From assembly GCF_042654605.1 (NCBI RefSeq), contig NZ_JBHSGT010000013.1, positions 1-64,000 on the forward strand: a stretch of DNA of 64,000 bases, written 5' to 3'. Under the pieces are notes generated by a model, which saw only the letters and a list, made by a program, of their open reading frames with translations, was not told the origin of the DNA and ran no database searches. Of the stretch, positions 24,317-33,093 are shown piece by piece. This DNA is from Enterococcus_I eurekensis (GTDB lineage Bacteria; Bacillota; Bacilli; Lactobacillales; Enterococcaceae). Made by a program: the position numbers and the translations under genes. How positions within the stretch are numbered: the first letter of the stretch is position 1; the number at the start of each line of letters is the position of its first letter.

Positions 24317-26224
24317 CTACTGGTCCTTTTGATTGAATCGTCTTTGTTTGGCTTCTTTATCCAAACGTTTGTGGGCTTTTTTCGAACCCCGTAATAAATC
24401 TTTTTCTTGTTTTCTTTCGTGAAAATCGCTAAAAAGTTGTTCCAAATCATAATCTTGTGGATAGAGCACTTCTCGACCAGCAAGTAATCGTATGCGACGG
24501 CGCAATACTTCTTTTATTTCACCATCAACATAGATTTGGACATTTTCTTGTTCATCGTCTTGAAAAACGAGACCGACTTTTTTACTTTCTGTTAATTCAA
24601 CCCGGTCTCCTTTTGTGTATAAAACAAGCGTTTCGTTGCTTGTATTCAACGGTTTTTGTGCCAATTTAAATGTTTGACGGGTTGTTTCAAACGGCGCTTT
24701 GTTGATGTAGCTTTGAGCTTTTTCTATGACATTAGCAGTTAAATTCATCTTTTGAGCAATCCACAGTGCCTGACTTTCTCCAACTTGGCCGACGATTAAA
24801 CGATAGAGTGGTGACAATGTCTCTTGATCAAATGCCATCGCTGCTGGAACAAAATCCTCATGTTCTTGTGCAAAACGTTTCACTTCACCGTAGTGAGTCG
24901 TAGCAACGATAATCGCCCCTTTTTGATACATCTCACCCATGATTGCAATCGCAAGCGATGCCCCTTCATTTGGTTCTGTTCCACTACCGATTTCATCAAA
25001 TAAGACAAACGTATGACGGTTGATTTTAGGTAGCATCTCGCCAATATTTTTTAAATGTCCCGAAAAAGTACTCAAGGCATTTTCTAAGTTTTGCTGATCA
25101 CCAATATCAACAAAGATTTGATCGAAAACGGCCAATTCCGTTCCTTCTTTGGCTGGAACTTGTAAACCAACCATCGCCATTAGCGTTAAAAGACCAATCG
25201 TTTTTAAGACGACTGTTTTGCCGCCCGCATTAGCACCAGTAATGACTAATCCTCGGTAAGCTTCTCCAATCTCAAAATTTAATGGAATCGCATCGCTTGG
25301 TAAAAACGGATGGCGTCCACCAATCAAGTGGATGCGTTCTTCCTTATTGACTTTTGGCGTAACGCCGTTGATTTCTCGACTATATTTCCCTCTAGCAAAG
25401 ATACAATCTAAAACGGTAATCGTTTCAATCGCTTGATCAATCACTGCTTCATTTTCAGCTAAATAACCCGTTAACTCCGCTAAAATTTGATATTCTTCCA
25501 TCGTTTCTTCCATCATCAGTTGATTGAGTTGTTCATTTAATTTTGAAACCGCACTTGGTTCGATAAATGCGGTTTGCCCTTTGCTCGATTCCTCAATCAA
25601 AGTCCCTGCCACTTTGTTTTTATAACTGGCCTTGATCGGTACGGTATAATGTTCGCCTTTTTTGACAACCATACTCTCTTGAATCATTTCTTTATTTTTT
25701 CCATGGCGAATAAATTTCATTAACTTCTCTTGAATTTCTTTTTGGAGTTCAATCTTTTTGCGACGGATTTTTGCCAGTTGAGTCGTTGCGGTATCGACAA
25801 TTTTTTGATTACTAATTTTCGCTTCAATTGCTGTTTCAATTTCCATTAAATCTGGTAAGTAGCGACTGTAAGCATAGAGCGTTGGTGTTTGGTATTGATT
25901 TTTCTCAAAAAATTTCATAATTAAACGGCTACTACGTAAAAAATCACCACACTCAACTAAATCTCCTGGGGTTAAAATTAAACCCTTTCGGACTTGATCC
26001 ATTAAGACAACAATCCGACTTAATCCCATAAAAGGGACATGTTGATTACTGTCTAAAATTAAGCGCGCTTCTTTTGTTTCAATTTGACGTTTTTCAACTG
26101 TTGCTAAATGGCTTTGTGGTAACCATTCACCAATGATTGCTTTACTATGTTCGCCAATCGCTTTTTCTTGAATTTTTTCAATCACTTGATTGTATTGTAA
26201 TTTCATTAATGTTGTTTGATTCAT
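24317..26224 (-). CDS. MutS2-like ATPase lacking the Smr nuclease domain
   Basis: 635 residues of the MutS family: a coiled core, clamp and lever region (about 130-290), then an ABC-type ATPase with Walker A TGANAGGKT (329-337), FDEIGSGTEPNEGASLA (Walker B and signature) and the H-loop ATTHYGEV. It ends in a basic tail. Typical MutS2 is about 780 residues with a C-terminal Smr domain; here that domain and the mismatch-recognition domain are both absent. It may be a paralogue acting on ribosomes or on DNA branches. GGGGAG precedes the ATG. Confidence 0.85.
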   Translation of the reverse strand: MNQTTLMKLQYNQVIEKIQEKAIGEHSKAIIGEWLPQSHLATVEKRQIETKEARLILDSNQHVPFMGLSRIVVLMDQVRKGLILTPGDLVECGDFLRSSRLIMKFFEKNQYQTPTLYAYSRYLPDLMEIETAIEAKISNQKIVDTATTQLAKIRRKKIELQKEIQEKLMKFIRHGKNKEMIQESMVVKKGEHYTVPIKASYKNKVAGTLIEESSKGQTAFIEPSAVSKLNEQLNQLMMEETMEEYQILAELTGYLAENEAVIDQAIETITVLDCIFARGKYSREINGVTPKVNKEERIHLIGGRHPFLPSDAIPLNFEIGEAYRGLVITGANAGGKTVVLKTIGLLTLMAMVGLQVPAKEGTELAVFDQIFVDIGDQQNLENALSTFSGHLKNIGEMLPKINRHTFVLFDEIGSGTEPNEGASLAIAIMGEMYQKGAIIVATTHYGEVKRFAQEHEDFVPAAMAFDQETLSPLYRLIVGQVGESQALWIAQKMNLTANVIEKAQSYINKAPFETTRQTFKLAQKPLNTSNETLVLYTKGDRVELTESKKVGLVFQDDEQENVQIYVDGEIKEVLRRRIRLLAGREVLYPQDYDLEQLFSDFHERKQEKDLLRGSKKAHKRLDKEAKQRRFNQKDQ

Positions 26225-26305
26225 GGTTCTTTCTCCCCTTCATTATTAAAAGAGATACCTTCAATCCCGTTACGTCGTTTCTACTATGTCCAACCTAGAA
26301 AACAC

Positions 26306-26333
26306 AAAAAAACGATAGACTGATGCTCTATCG
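26306..26333 (-). terminator. Intrinsic terminator with no annotated gene upstream
   Basis: Minus strand: CGATAGA and TCTATCG arms and then TTTTTTT. It faces transcripts coming from 26340-26600, where no ORF exists on that strand. It could end a small RNA that includes the stem-loop at 26364-26441. Confidence 0.6.
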
Positions 26334-26363
26334 CTTAGAATCCAATGGTCTTCGTTCATCGAT

Positions 26364-26441
26364 AGGTATCATAAATAAGTACACCAAATAAACTGGACAA
26401 AATCCATTTTTTTGGCTATTCAACTTATAATTTAGATACCT
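26364..26441 (-). repeat. Diverged single member of the stem-loop repeat family
   Basis: Outer arms AGGTATC and GATACCT, inner ATAAGT and ACTTAT, and a loop that reads CCAAAAAAATGG...ATTTGG on the minus strand. The loop and the ACTTATTT arm resemble the 119-bp units at 6928-7165. It lies in the 377-bp gap between the mutS2-like gene and fetA; apart from this, the orphan terminator and the fetA promoter I see nothing else there. Confidence 0.5.
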
Positions 26442-26541
26442 GCTACACTCACAAAATTGTCCCCATTTACTAGGTTTTATTTTTTATTTCTCTCATAATT
26501 TAACAAGATTCCCTTTGATTGTCAAATTTCGGTTCCAACAC

Positions 26542-26570
26542 TTTCATAATAAAATTAGACAAGGTATAAT
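26542..26570 (+). promoter_or_regulatory. Probable fetA promoter
   Basis: TTTCAT (26542-26547), a 17-bp spacer and a perfect TATAAT (26565-26570), about 30 bp before the fetA start. Confidence 0.6.
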
Positions 26571-26600
26571 AAGACTATCAATTAAAAGTGAGGTTTTTAA

Positions 26601-27257
26601 ATGTCTTTATTAACGATTAAAGATTTGTCTTATCAAGTTGATCAGCAACAAATCTTAAAAAATATCAACTTAACTGTTGAAGAAAATGCTTGGTTAACCA
26701 TTACCGGTCCATCTGGGGGTGGCAAAAGTACGCTACTAAAAATCATCGCTTCCCTACTCACACCGACAAGTGGGTCAATTACTTATCAGAATAAAGATCA
26801 AGAAGCTTATGAAAAAACCACTTACCGCAAAGAAGTTTCTTATTGTTTTCAAAATCCGACTTTATTTGGTGAGACTGTCTATGATAATTTACTTTTCCCA
26901 TTTACCATTCGTGATCTGCCTTATGATGCTTTAAAAGTTAAAAAAGCTTTACAACTCGTTGCTTTAACCGAGGGTTTTCTTAATAAAAAAATTACAGAAA
27001 TTTCTGGTGGTGAACGCCAACGTGTCGCATTATTGCGTAATTTACTATTCTTACCAAAAATACTACTACTCGATGAAGTCACAGTTGATTTAGACAGTGA
27101 GAATAAGCAAATCGTCCATGAACTACTCGGAAAAATTCACGAAAGTGGTGTTACGCTGATTCAAATCACTCACGATGTCGAAGAATTAGCAAATGCTACT
27201 CATATGGTGACGATTCAAGAAGGAGGCGTTTTAAATGAATCAATTAGCGGTCAATAA
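26601..27257 (+). CDS. fetA: Iron export ABC transporter ATP-binding protein FetA
   Basis: 218 residues: a short ABC ATPase with Walker A GPSGGGKS (36-43), signature EISGGERQRVALL, Walker B ILLLDEVTVDLD and the H-loop ITHDVEE. With the UPF0014 protein encoded next it makes up a FetAB (YbbLM)-type exporter, which in E. coli exports iron and protects against oxidative stress. Its end overlaps the fetB start by 23 nt. The next two genes encode a Bce-type two-component system in the same transcript. Confidence 0.88.
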   Translation: MSLLTIKDLSYQVDQQQILKNINLTVEENAWLTITGPSGGGKSTLLKIIASLLTPTSGSITYQNKDQEAYEKTTYRKEVSYCFQNPTLFGETVYDNLLFPFTIRDLPYDALKVKKALQLVALTEGFLNKKITEISGGERQRVALLRNLLFLPKILLLDEVTVDLDSENKQIVHELLGKIHESGVTLIQITHDVEELANATHMVTIQEGGVLNESISGQ

Positions 27258-28020
27258 TATATCTTTACTGTTTTCATTTGCACTTGTGATGATTGCCGTT
27301 TTGATTAGTCAAAAAGAAAAACTTGAATTAAGTAAAGACATCCTCTTTAGTGTCTTACGGGCGGTCATTCAATTAACTATAGTTGGTTACGTCTTGAAAT
27401 ATTTATTCCAAGTCAATAACGTCGTTTTAACAGCTAGTATGAGTTTCTTTATTGTATTAAATGCTGCTTGGAATGCCCATAAGCGGAACCCGCATTTTAT
27501 TAAAAACTATTGGGACTCCCTTTTAGCTATCGCTGTCAGTACTTATATTACGATGGGAATTTTAATTTTATCCGGAGCCATTCAATTTATTCCTTCGCAA
27601 GTGATTCCAATCAGTGGGATGATTGCTAGTAACTCCATGGTTGCCATTGGTTTGTGTTATCGAAATTTGTCCTCCAAATTCCATGATCAGCGCCAACAAG
27701 TACTTGAAAAATTAGCTTTAGGCGCGACAATCAAGCAAGCCTCTCAACCCATTTTACGAGAAAGTATTAAAGTCGCGATGCAACCTACAATCGACTCGGC
27801 TAAAACGGTTGGGCTTGTCAGTTTACCTGGGATGATGTCTGGTCTGATTTTCGCTGGTGTTGACCCAGTACACGCAATTAAATATCAAATTATGGTGACC
27901 TTTATGTTACTTTCAACAACTAGTTTAGGATCGATTATTGCTGGTTACCTCGGTTACAAAAAGTATTTTAACGAGCATTTACAATTTGTTGACGCCCATA
28001 AAAAGGAGTCTGAGGTATGA
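27235..28020 (+). CDS. fetB: Iron export permease FetB (UPF0014)
   Basis: 261 residues with seven predicted helices. Family stretches are SVLRAVIQLTIVGYVLKYLF, PISGMIASNSMVAIGLCYRNL and TVGLVSLPGMMSGLIFAG. It partners FetA. AAGGAGG precedes the ATG inside the fetA end. Its stop codon overlaps the response regulator start (ATGA), so the exporter and the two-component system are translationally coupled. Confidence 0.9.
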   Translation: MNQLAVNNISLLFSFALVMIAVLISQKEKLELSKDILFSVLRAVIQLTIVGYVLKYLFQVNNVVLTASMSFFIVLNAAWNAHKRNPHFIKNYWDSLLAIAVSTYITMGILILSGAIQFIPSQVIPISGMIASNSMVAIGLCYRNLSSKFHDQRQQVLEKLALGATIKQASQPILRESIKVAMQPTIDSAKTVGLVSLPGMMSGLIFAGVDPVHAIKYQIMVTFMLLSTTSLGSIIAGYLGYKKYFNEHLQFVDAHKKESEV

Positions 28021-28703
28021 GAATTTTTCTAATTGAAGATGATTTCACACTAGCTACTCTAGTTCGTCAAACAATTGAAAAATATGGATTCGAAGTACAC
28101 CTTGCTACAAATTTTCAACGCTTAGACCAAGAATTTACGTCTTTCAAACCCGATTTAATTTTAATGGATATCAACTTGCCCTATTTTGATGGCTTTTATT
28201 GGACGAAAAAAATTCGTCAGTTATCAAACCTACCAATTATATTCTTATCAGCTCGTGAACACCCGATGGACCAAGTTATGGCAATGGAGTATGGTGGCGA
28301 TGATTACCTTGTTAAGCCCTTTAACAACGATATTTTAATTGCAAAAATTAAAAGTCATTTACGACGGGCTTATGGTGAATATGCGATGAGTAAAGAACGA
28401 ACAGTCACTTTTCACGAACTAACATACTTTCCCGAGCGTTTAGAAATCCATTATCAAACGCAAATAGAGTTATTGACGAAAAAAGAAGGCGAGCTTTTAG
28501 AGCTACTAATTGAGGAATCGCCCAGAATCGTCCCGCGTGAAATGCTGCTAATGAAATTATGGGATGATATCCGCTTTGTTGATGATAATACACTCTCTGT
28601 GAATATGGGACGTTTACGAAAAAAACTTGAAGATTTAGGATTAGTCAATTGTATTGCAACAATTCGCGGCAAAGGTTATCAGCTGAATTGGCAGGTGGAT
28701 TAA
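28017..28703 (+). CDS. OmpR-family response regulator (BceR-like)
   Basis: 228 residues: a receiver domain with the phospho-acceptor D51 (in LILMDINLP) and K100 (in YLVKPF), and a C-terminal winged helix ending in TIRGKGYQLNW. It pairs with the histidine kinase that follows and is of the BceR type, which controls ABC transporters that confer resistance to peptide antibiotics. A matching palindrome lies before the downstream ABC genes. Its ATG overlaps the fetB stop by four bases. Confidence 0.93.
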   Translation: MRIFLIEDDFTLATLVRQTIEKYGFEVHLATNFQRLDQEFTSFKPDLILMDINLPYFDGFYWTKKIRQLSNLPIIFLSAREHPMDQVMAMEYGGDDYLVKPFNNDILIAKIKSHLRRAYGEYAMSKERTVTFHELTYFPERLEIHYQTQIELLTKKEGELLELLIEESPRIVPREMLLMKLWDDIRFVDDNTLSVNMGRLRKKLEDLGLVNCIATIRGKGYQLNWQVD

Positions 28704-29675
28704 ATGGCTTTTTACTTTAAAACTCATTGGCGTCCCTTTTTAGCATGCTTGGCCATCATTAGCTTTGTAGCGGTTATTATTGGATTAACCGATGCACTTG
28801 CTTGGAGTCTTGTCCTTTACTTTTTAGGTATTTCAAGCTTTTTATTCTTACTTTTGTTTGTCTATGATTATTATACCAAACGACATCTTTATCGTTTCCT
28901 ATCCGGTGAAACACTGACGATGCTACCGGGTGATAGTAGTCCTATTAGTCAACAAATTCAAAGTCAGTTCGAAATTTTACGAAAAAAAGAAGAAAAGCAA
29001 TTCACCCTGATGACTAAGCGACGCGAACAACAAATTACTTTTATGAATTTATGGGTCCATCAAATGAAGACCCCTTTAAGTGTCTTGGAAATGATGGCTC
29101 AAAATCACCAACTTTCACCAACCGCGGTTTTAACAGAAACACAGCGACTCAAAAATGGACTGAATATCGCTCTAAACGAAGCGCGTTTAAGTACCGGCTT
29201 TCAGGCGGATTTTCTTTTAAAACAATTATCTTTAAAAGAAGTGGTCACGTCTGCCATTAATACGCAAAAAAGTACGTTTATTCAACGGAATATTTATCCT
29301 GTTCTTACAATTTCTGATGATTTAATTGTCATTAGCGATGAAAAGTGGCTGGCTTTTATGATTGAACAAGTCTTGACTAACAGTCTAAAATACTCCCATT
29401 CCGGAGAGAAAATTGAAATAACTTCTAGTGAGACAAATGAAACCGTTGTGCTTTCCATCACTGATTATGGTCTCGGTATCCCACCTTCTGATTTACCAAG
29501 AATTAAACGGGCCTTTTTTACAGGTGAAAACGGCCGAAAATTTGGTGAGGCAACCGGTATGGGGCTCTACCTTGTCAATCAAGTTGCTGAAGGATTAGCG
29601 ATTGATTTTCAAATTCAATCAACGCCATCATTGGGAACCAAGGTGACTTTCACTTTTCAAAAAATCAAAAAGTAG
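28704..29675 (+). CDS. Intramembrane-sensing histidine kinase (BceS-like)
   Basis: 323 residues. Two close N-terminal helices (about 11-30 and 33-54) with almost no extracellular loop, the hallmark of BceS-type kinases, then a DHp domain with the phospho-acceptor H119 (WVHQMKTPLSVL) and an ATP-binding domain with DYGLGIPPSDLPR and GMGLYLV. These kinases do not sense ligands directly but follow the activity of their partner BceAB transporter. The gene is followed at once by a strong terminator. Confidence 0.93.
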   Translation: MAFYFKTHWRPFLACLAIISFVAVIIGLTDALAWSLVLYFLGISSFLFLLLFVYDYYTKRHLYRFLSGETLTMLPGDSSPISQQIQSQFEILRKKEEKQFTLMTKRREQQITFMNLWVHQMKTPLSVLEMMAQNHQLSPTAVLTETQRLKNGLNIALNEARLSTGFQADFLLKQLSLKEVVTSAINTQKSTFIQRNIYPVLTISDDLIVISDEKWLAFMIEQVLTNSLKYSHSGEKIEITSSETNETVVLSITDYGLGIPPSDLPRIKRAFFTGENGRKFGEATGMGLYLVNQVAEGLAIDFQIQSTPSLGTKVTFTFQKIKK

Positions 29676-29705
29676 CGTGGTGAATGACTTACCACGCTAC
29701 TTTTT
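29667..29705 (+). terminator. Terminator after the BceRS-like genes
   Basis: A perfect 15-bp stem, AAAAAGTAGCGTGGT and ACCACGCTACTTTTT, overlaps the kinase stop codon. It separates the fetAB-RS unit from the bceAB-like unit. Confidence 0.9.
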
Positions 29706-29710
29706 CAATC

Positions 29711-29724
29711 TTACATCTTTGTAA
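29711..29724 (+). promoter_or_regulatory. BceR-type operator upstream of the bceAB-like genes
   Basis: TTACA-TCTT-TGTAA, a perfect inverted repeat (extended to CTTACA...TGTAAG). From memory, the BceR-like regulator consensus is TNACA-N4-TGTAA. It lies about 80 bp before the ATPase start, right after the terminator, where an activator site is expected. Confidence 0.75.
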
Positions 29725-29804
29725 GCTTGATGTTCGCCAAAACAATGGCTGAAAGCTTCGCGACTTGATAAACTTGGTTTAAGCATGATACAAGGAGGAG
29801 AAAT

Positions 29805-30575
29805 ATGTCATTACTATCTGTCAAACAACTTACAAAAAATTACACTGGTGAAGTTACCGTCGAGGTCTTAAAAGGTATTGATTTAACTGTTGAAAAAGGT
29901 GAAATGGTAGCGATTATGGGGCCTTCTGGTAGCGGAAAAACCACTTTGCTAAACTGCATTGCGACACTTGATCAACCGACGACTGGTGAAGTATTGCTTG
30001 CCAATGAAAATCCGCATCTCTATCAAAAAAATCGATTAGCTGATTTTAGACGTCATAATCTCGGTTTTGTTTTCCAACAATATAACTTACTAGCTCCTTT
30101 AACCGTGATTGAGAATATTGTCTTGCCACTAACTTTAGATGGAGAAAAACCCGCTTCAATGTTAAAAAAGGCCGAAGATTTACTCAACGAACTCGGAATT
30201 TCTGCTTTACGTGATAAAAGAATCTATCAATTATCTGGCGGAGAAATGCAGCGAGTCGCGATCTGTCGAGCCTTAATTCATAATCCTATGTTGATTCTAG
30301 CGGATGAACCAACTGGAAACCTTGATTCAAAATCGGCTGATGATGTGATGGGCTTACTCAGTCAGCTTAATTTTGAGCGTCAAGTCACGACCTTAATGGT
30401 GACACATGATGCTTTTGCGGCTAGCTATTGTCACCGTGTCGTTTTTATTAAGGATGGGCGCTTTTACAATGAAATCTATCTAGGAGAAAATCGGGATGAA
30501 TTTTATCAAAAAATTCTAACAGTATTAAGTCACTTGGGAGGTCGTAGTCATGAGCTTCTTCAAGCTGATTATTAA
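29805..30575 (+). CDS. Peptide-resistance ABC transporter ATPase (BceA-like)
   Basis: 256 residues with Walker A GPSGSGKTT (40-48), signature QLSGGEMQRVAICRAL, Walker B LILADEPTGNLDS and the H-loop VTHDAFAASY. It belongs to the MacB-like group that works with FtsX-type permeases. It partners the BceB-like permease in removing or shielding lipid II-binding peptides such as bacitracin. AAGGAGGAG precedes the ATG. Confidence 0.92.
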   Translation: MSLLSVKQLTKNYTGEVTVEVLKGIDLTVEKGEMVAIMGPSGSGKTTLLNCIATLDQPTTGEVLLANENPHLYQKNRLADFRRHNLGFVFQQYNLLAPLTVIENIVLPLTLDGEKPASMLKKAEDLLNELGISALRDKRIYQLSGGEMQRVAICRALIHNPMLILADEPTGNLDSKSADDVMGLLSQLNFERQVTTLMVTHDAFAASYCHRVVFIKDGRFYNEIYLGENRDEFYQKILTVLSHLGGRSHELLQADY

Positions 30576-32598
30576 TAATGTTTTACGCTCTAAACGCATT
30601 TATGGTGGCTATTTTTTAAGTAGTAGCTTCTCGGTGTTTGTTTTCTTTTTATTTGCGATTTTAAACTTTCATCCGCAATTAAAATCGGGTTTAGGTGGTA
30701 GTAGTGATACCGTTACACACTTAGCAACGATTGGAATGACTGTCAGCCAAATCTTAATTGTCGCTTTATCATTTATCTTCTTATGGTATTCCTTTGGGAT
30801 TTTCTCAAAATCACGAAAACGCGAATTAAGTATTTACGTCATGCTTGGAATTAAGCCACGTGATTTACGCTTGCTTCTTTTTGGCGAAAATATGGTGATT
30901 GGCACAGGCGCGATTTTTACAGGAATTACGCTTGGTGTTCTTTTTATGAAAGCTATTTTAATTGTGATCCAAAAAATTCTTAGTTTACCAAACGGTCTTG
31001 ACTTTTATTTTCCTATTCTAGGAATATTCTTAACAATTGTTGTCTACTTTTTATTATTTTTATTGGTTAGTTTCTTATTAACGTTAAAAATTGAGACGGC
31101 AAATCTGACACAACTAGGTAAAAGTGATGAAATGCCTGAAAAAACACCAAAAGCAAATCCTTTTCTAGTGATTCTTGCTTTTTCTTGTTTAATTTTAGGT
31201 TACGGTTCTCTTATCTACTTTGTAAAATCGATTAATAACAGTAACCTCTTTGTTCTATTTTCTTGTGTCTTTTTTACCGTTGCAGCGACTTTTTTATTTT
31301 TTCATCAAGTCAGCGTCTACTATTATTTATGGAAACAAAAACAAACAAACTACTGGCAAGGCAAAAACTTATTATTAGCTGCAACGGGTGCTTATCGTGG
31401 AAAAGAGAACGCTAATTTATTTTCACTCATTACTTGTACGGCAGCTGTCGCACTTGTTGGTGTTTCAGTGACGGCCAGTTTAGGTAGCACCCAAGCAAAT
31501 ACACGGAACAATTTACCAGTTGCTTTTTTAATTCACCATCCTTCTGCTCAAGTTACTCTACCTGAAAACGAACAACCCATTATTAAAATGGGGAAAGAAA
31601 TTTTTAACGATTTGCAATCAGCTGGCTATCAACCAACTTATGAAAAAATCGAGAGTTATTCTCTCGGGATTTTAGATGAGAATGAAAATATGCTTGACTA
31701 CGTCTCTTTGATTTCTGCTTCTAGTTATAATCGAGTAGCGAAACAATTAGGTTTAGAAACCTTAAATCCTGAGGAAAATCAATTACTACAAACAGCAGCC
31801 AACTTAAATGAAGGTGCGCGCATTCGAAAACAAAGTCAAACAGAGACAGTCTTTTTAGAATTTAGCGATCAAGCTTTTTCCCTAAAAGAAGTTCCGACTA
31901 ACTTTTCATTAATTTATTATCAAAATACCGTTATCGCACCGGATGCCGTTATAAAAGAAATGAAGAAAAATACAGATCCCCCTTTTTACCCCGATATTTA
32001 TCAATTAATTGATTATCAGGATTGGGATGATCAAAGTGCGCTCAATAAGCAAATTGTCGCCAATTTAAATCAAAAGAAAGCTGAATTCGAAGCGAACTTT
32101 GATAAATATTACGATCAAGATCTTGACGAGAGTACCTGGAATAAGCTTTATCAAGATTTCTTTGAATTCGAGTCCCTTTACAATACTGTACTCAAAAAAC
32201 GCCAAGCCAATGGTTTTATTTTAATGATTGGATTACTTATCGGTGGTGTTTTCTTTTTATTTGCTTCTTCCATTCTTTACTTCCGTTTATTCGGTGATTT
32301 AGATAAAGAAGGTCGTTTCCATCGAAGCCTTTATCAAATTGGACTACCACCAAGAATCCGACATCAAATTGTGACGAAACAATTAGTTACAATGTATTTC
32401 TTACCGATATTGATAGCAACTTGTCATTCAGCGGTTGCCTTTTGGGGAATCGTCCAACTAGTTCAAGTCAATATATGGTACTATTTTTCAATCATTATTA
32501 CCGTTTACTTAACGTTACAACTGATTCTTTTTGGTATTTCTCGTTGGCGTTACCTCAAGCACCTTGATTTACGCGCGGAAAATCCACAAGCCTTCTAA
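30550..32598 (+). CDS. Peptide-resistance ABC transporter permease (BceB-like, FtsX domains)
   Basis: 682 residues with ten predicted helices. Helices 1-4 hold the first FtsX domain, with the GIFSKSRKRELSIYVMLGIKPRDL coupling region. A large extracellular domain of about 220 residues (roughly 315-545) lies between helices 7 and 8, as in BceB. The start lies within the ATPase gene (26-nt overlap) after GGGAGG. It would sense the peptide and, through the kinase, control its own production. Confidence 0.92.
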   Translation: MSFFKLIINNVLRSKRIYGGYFLSSSFSVFVFFLFAILNFHPQLKSGLGGSSDTVTHLATIGMTVSQILIVALSFIFLWYSFGIFSKSRKRELSIYVMLGIKPRDLRLLLFGENMVIGTGAIFTGITLGVLFMKAILIVIQKILSLPNGLDFYFPILGIFLTIVVYFLLFLLVSFLLTLKIETANLTQLGKSDEMPEKTPKANPFLVILAFSCLILGYGSLIYFVKSINNSNLFVLFSCVFFTVAATFLFFHQVSVYYYLWKQKQTNYWQGKNLLLAATGAYRGKENANLFSLITCTAAVALVGVSVTASLGSTQANTRNNLPVAFLIHHPSAQVTLPENEQPIIKMGKEIFNDLQSAGYQPTYEKIESYSLGILDENENMLDYVSLISASSYNRVAKQLGLETLNPEENQLLQTAANLNEGARIRKQSQTETVFLEFSDQAFSLKEVPTNFSLIYYQNTVIAPDAVIKEMKKNTDPPFYPDIYQLIDYQDWDDQSALNKQIVANLNQKKAEFEANFDKYYDQDLDESTWNKLYQDFFEFESLYNTVLKKRQANGFILMIGLLIGGVFFLFASSILYFRLFGDLDKEGRFHRSLYQIGLPPRIRHQIVTKQLVTMYFLPILIATCHSAVAFWGIVQLVQVNIWYYFSIIITVYLTLQLILFGISRWRYLKHLDLRAENPQAF

Positions 32599-32608
32599 TT
32601 AAAACTAG

Positions 32609-32655
32609 AACAACCGAGAACAGACTTTTTAATTAGTCTGTTCTCGGTTGTTTTT
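32609..32655. terminator. Bidirectional terminator between convergent genes
   Basis: AACAACCGAGAACAGACT and AGTCTGTTCTCGGTTGTT form an 18-bp stem; T-runs follow on both strands. Confidence 0.88.
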
Positions 32656-32947
32656 AGTTTTGATAAACTCCGTCCAATGCTTGTAACATCTGATAGGTTT
32701 TTTGATACGCTTGGCAACCATCCGCAGGTACTTGATAGTCATTCGTCAATTTTCTTAATTGTCTGATTTCTGGTGCTAACGCTTCTTTCGTTGCCTCTTG
32801 TTGGACTTTTTCTTGCACCTTCAAAAATACTTCTCGTACTTCTAATAATTCTGGGTGATTTTTACCATGAACTTTCGCAATTGTTTTGGAGTATTTATCT
32901 AACTCTGCAAAATTTTCTACGACAAAATTTTTTAAATTTGTTGTCAT
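32654..32947 (-). CDS. 97-residue helical protein resembling part of a RIC/ScdA hemerythrin domain
   Basis: A cytosolic helical protein. The segment AKVHGKNHPELLEVREVF and the late ADGCQAYQKTYQMLQALDG resemble stretches of the hemerythrin-like domain of iron-sulfur repair proteins (RIC/ScdA). In those proteins the second stretch is followed by a helix with His ligands, which is missing here because the ORF ends at VYQN and runs straight into a terminator. So it may not bind a di-iron centre. The similarity is from memory, and function is unknown. TAGGGA precedes the ATG. Confidence 0.6.
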   Translation of the reverse strand: MTTNLKNFVVENFAELDKYSKTIAKVHGKNHPELLEVREVFLKVQEKVQQEATKEALAPEIRQLRKLTNDYQVPADGCQAYQKTYQMLQALDGVYQN

Positions 32948-33093
32948 TTTAATCCCTACTTTCTTCTTTCCTCTAGTCTACTGTCTGAGCAAATTTTATG
33001 AATTGATTTGTATCAAGTTACAAACTTTCTATTCTTTTAATTCCCTTATAAGCGTAAGTTTAGTACAATTCATAATACAAAGGAGGTTTTTTT

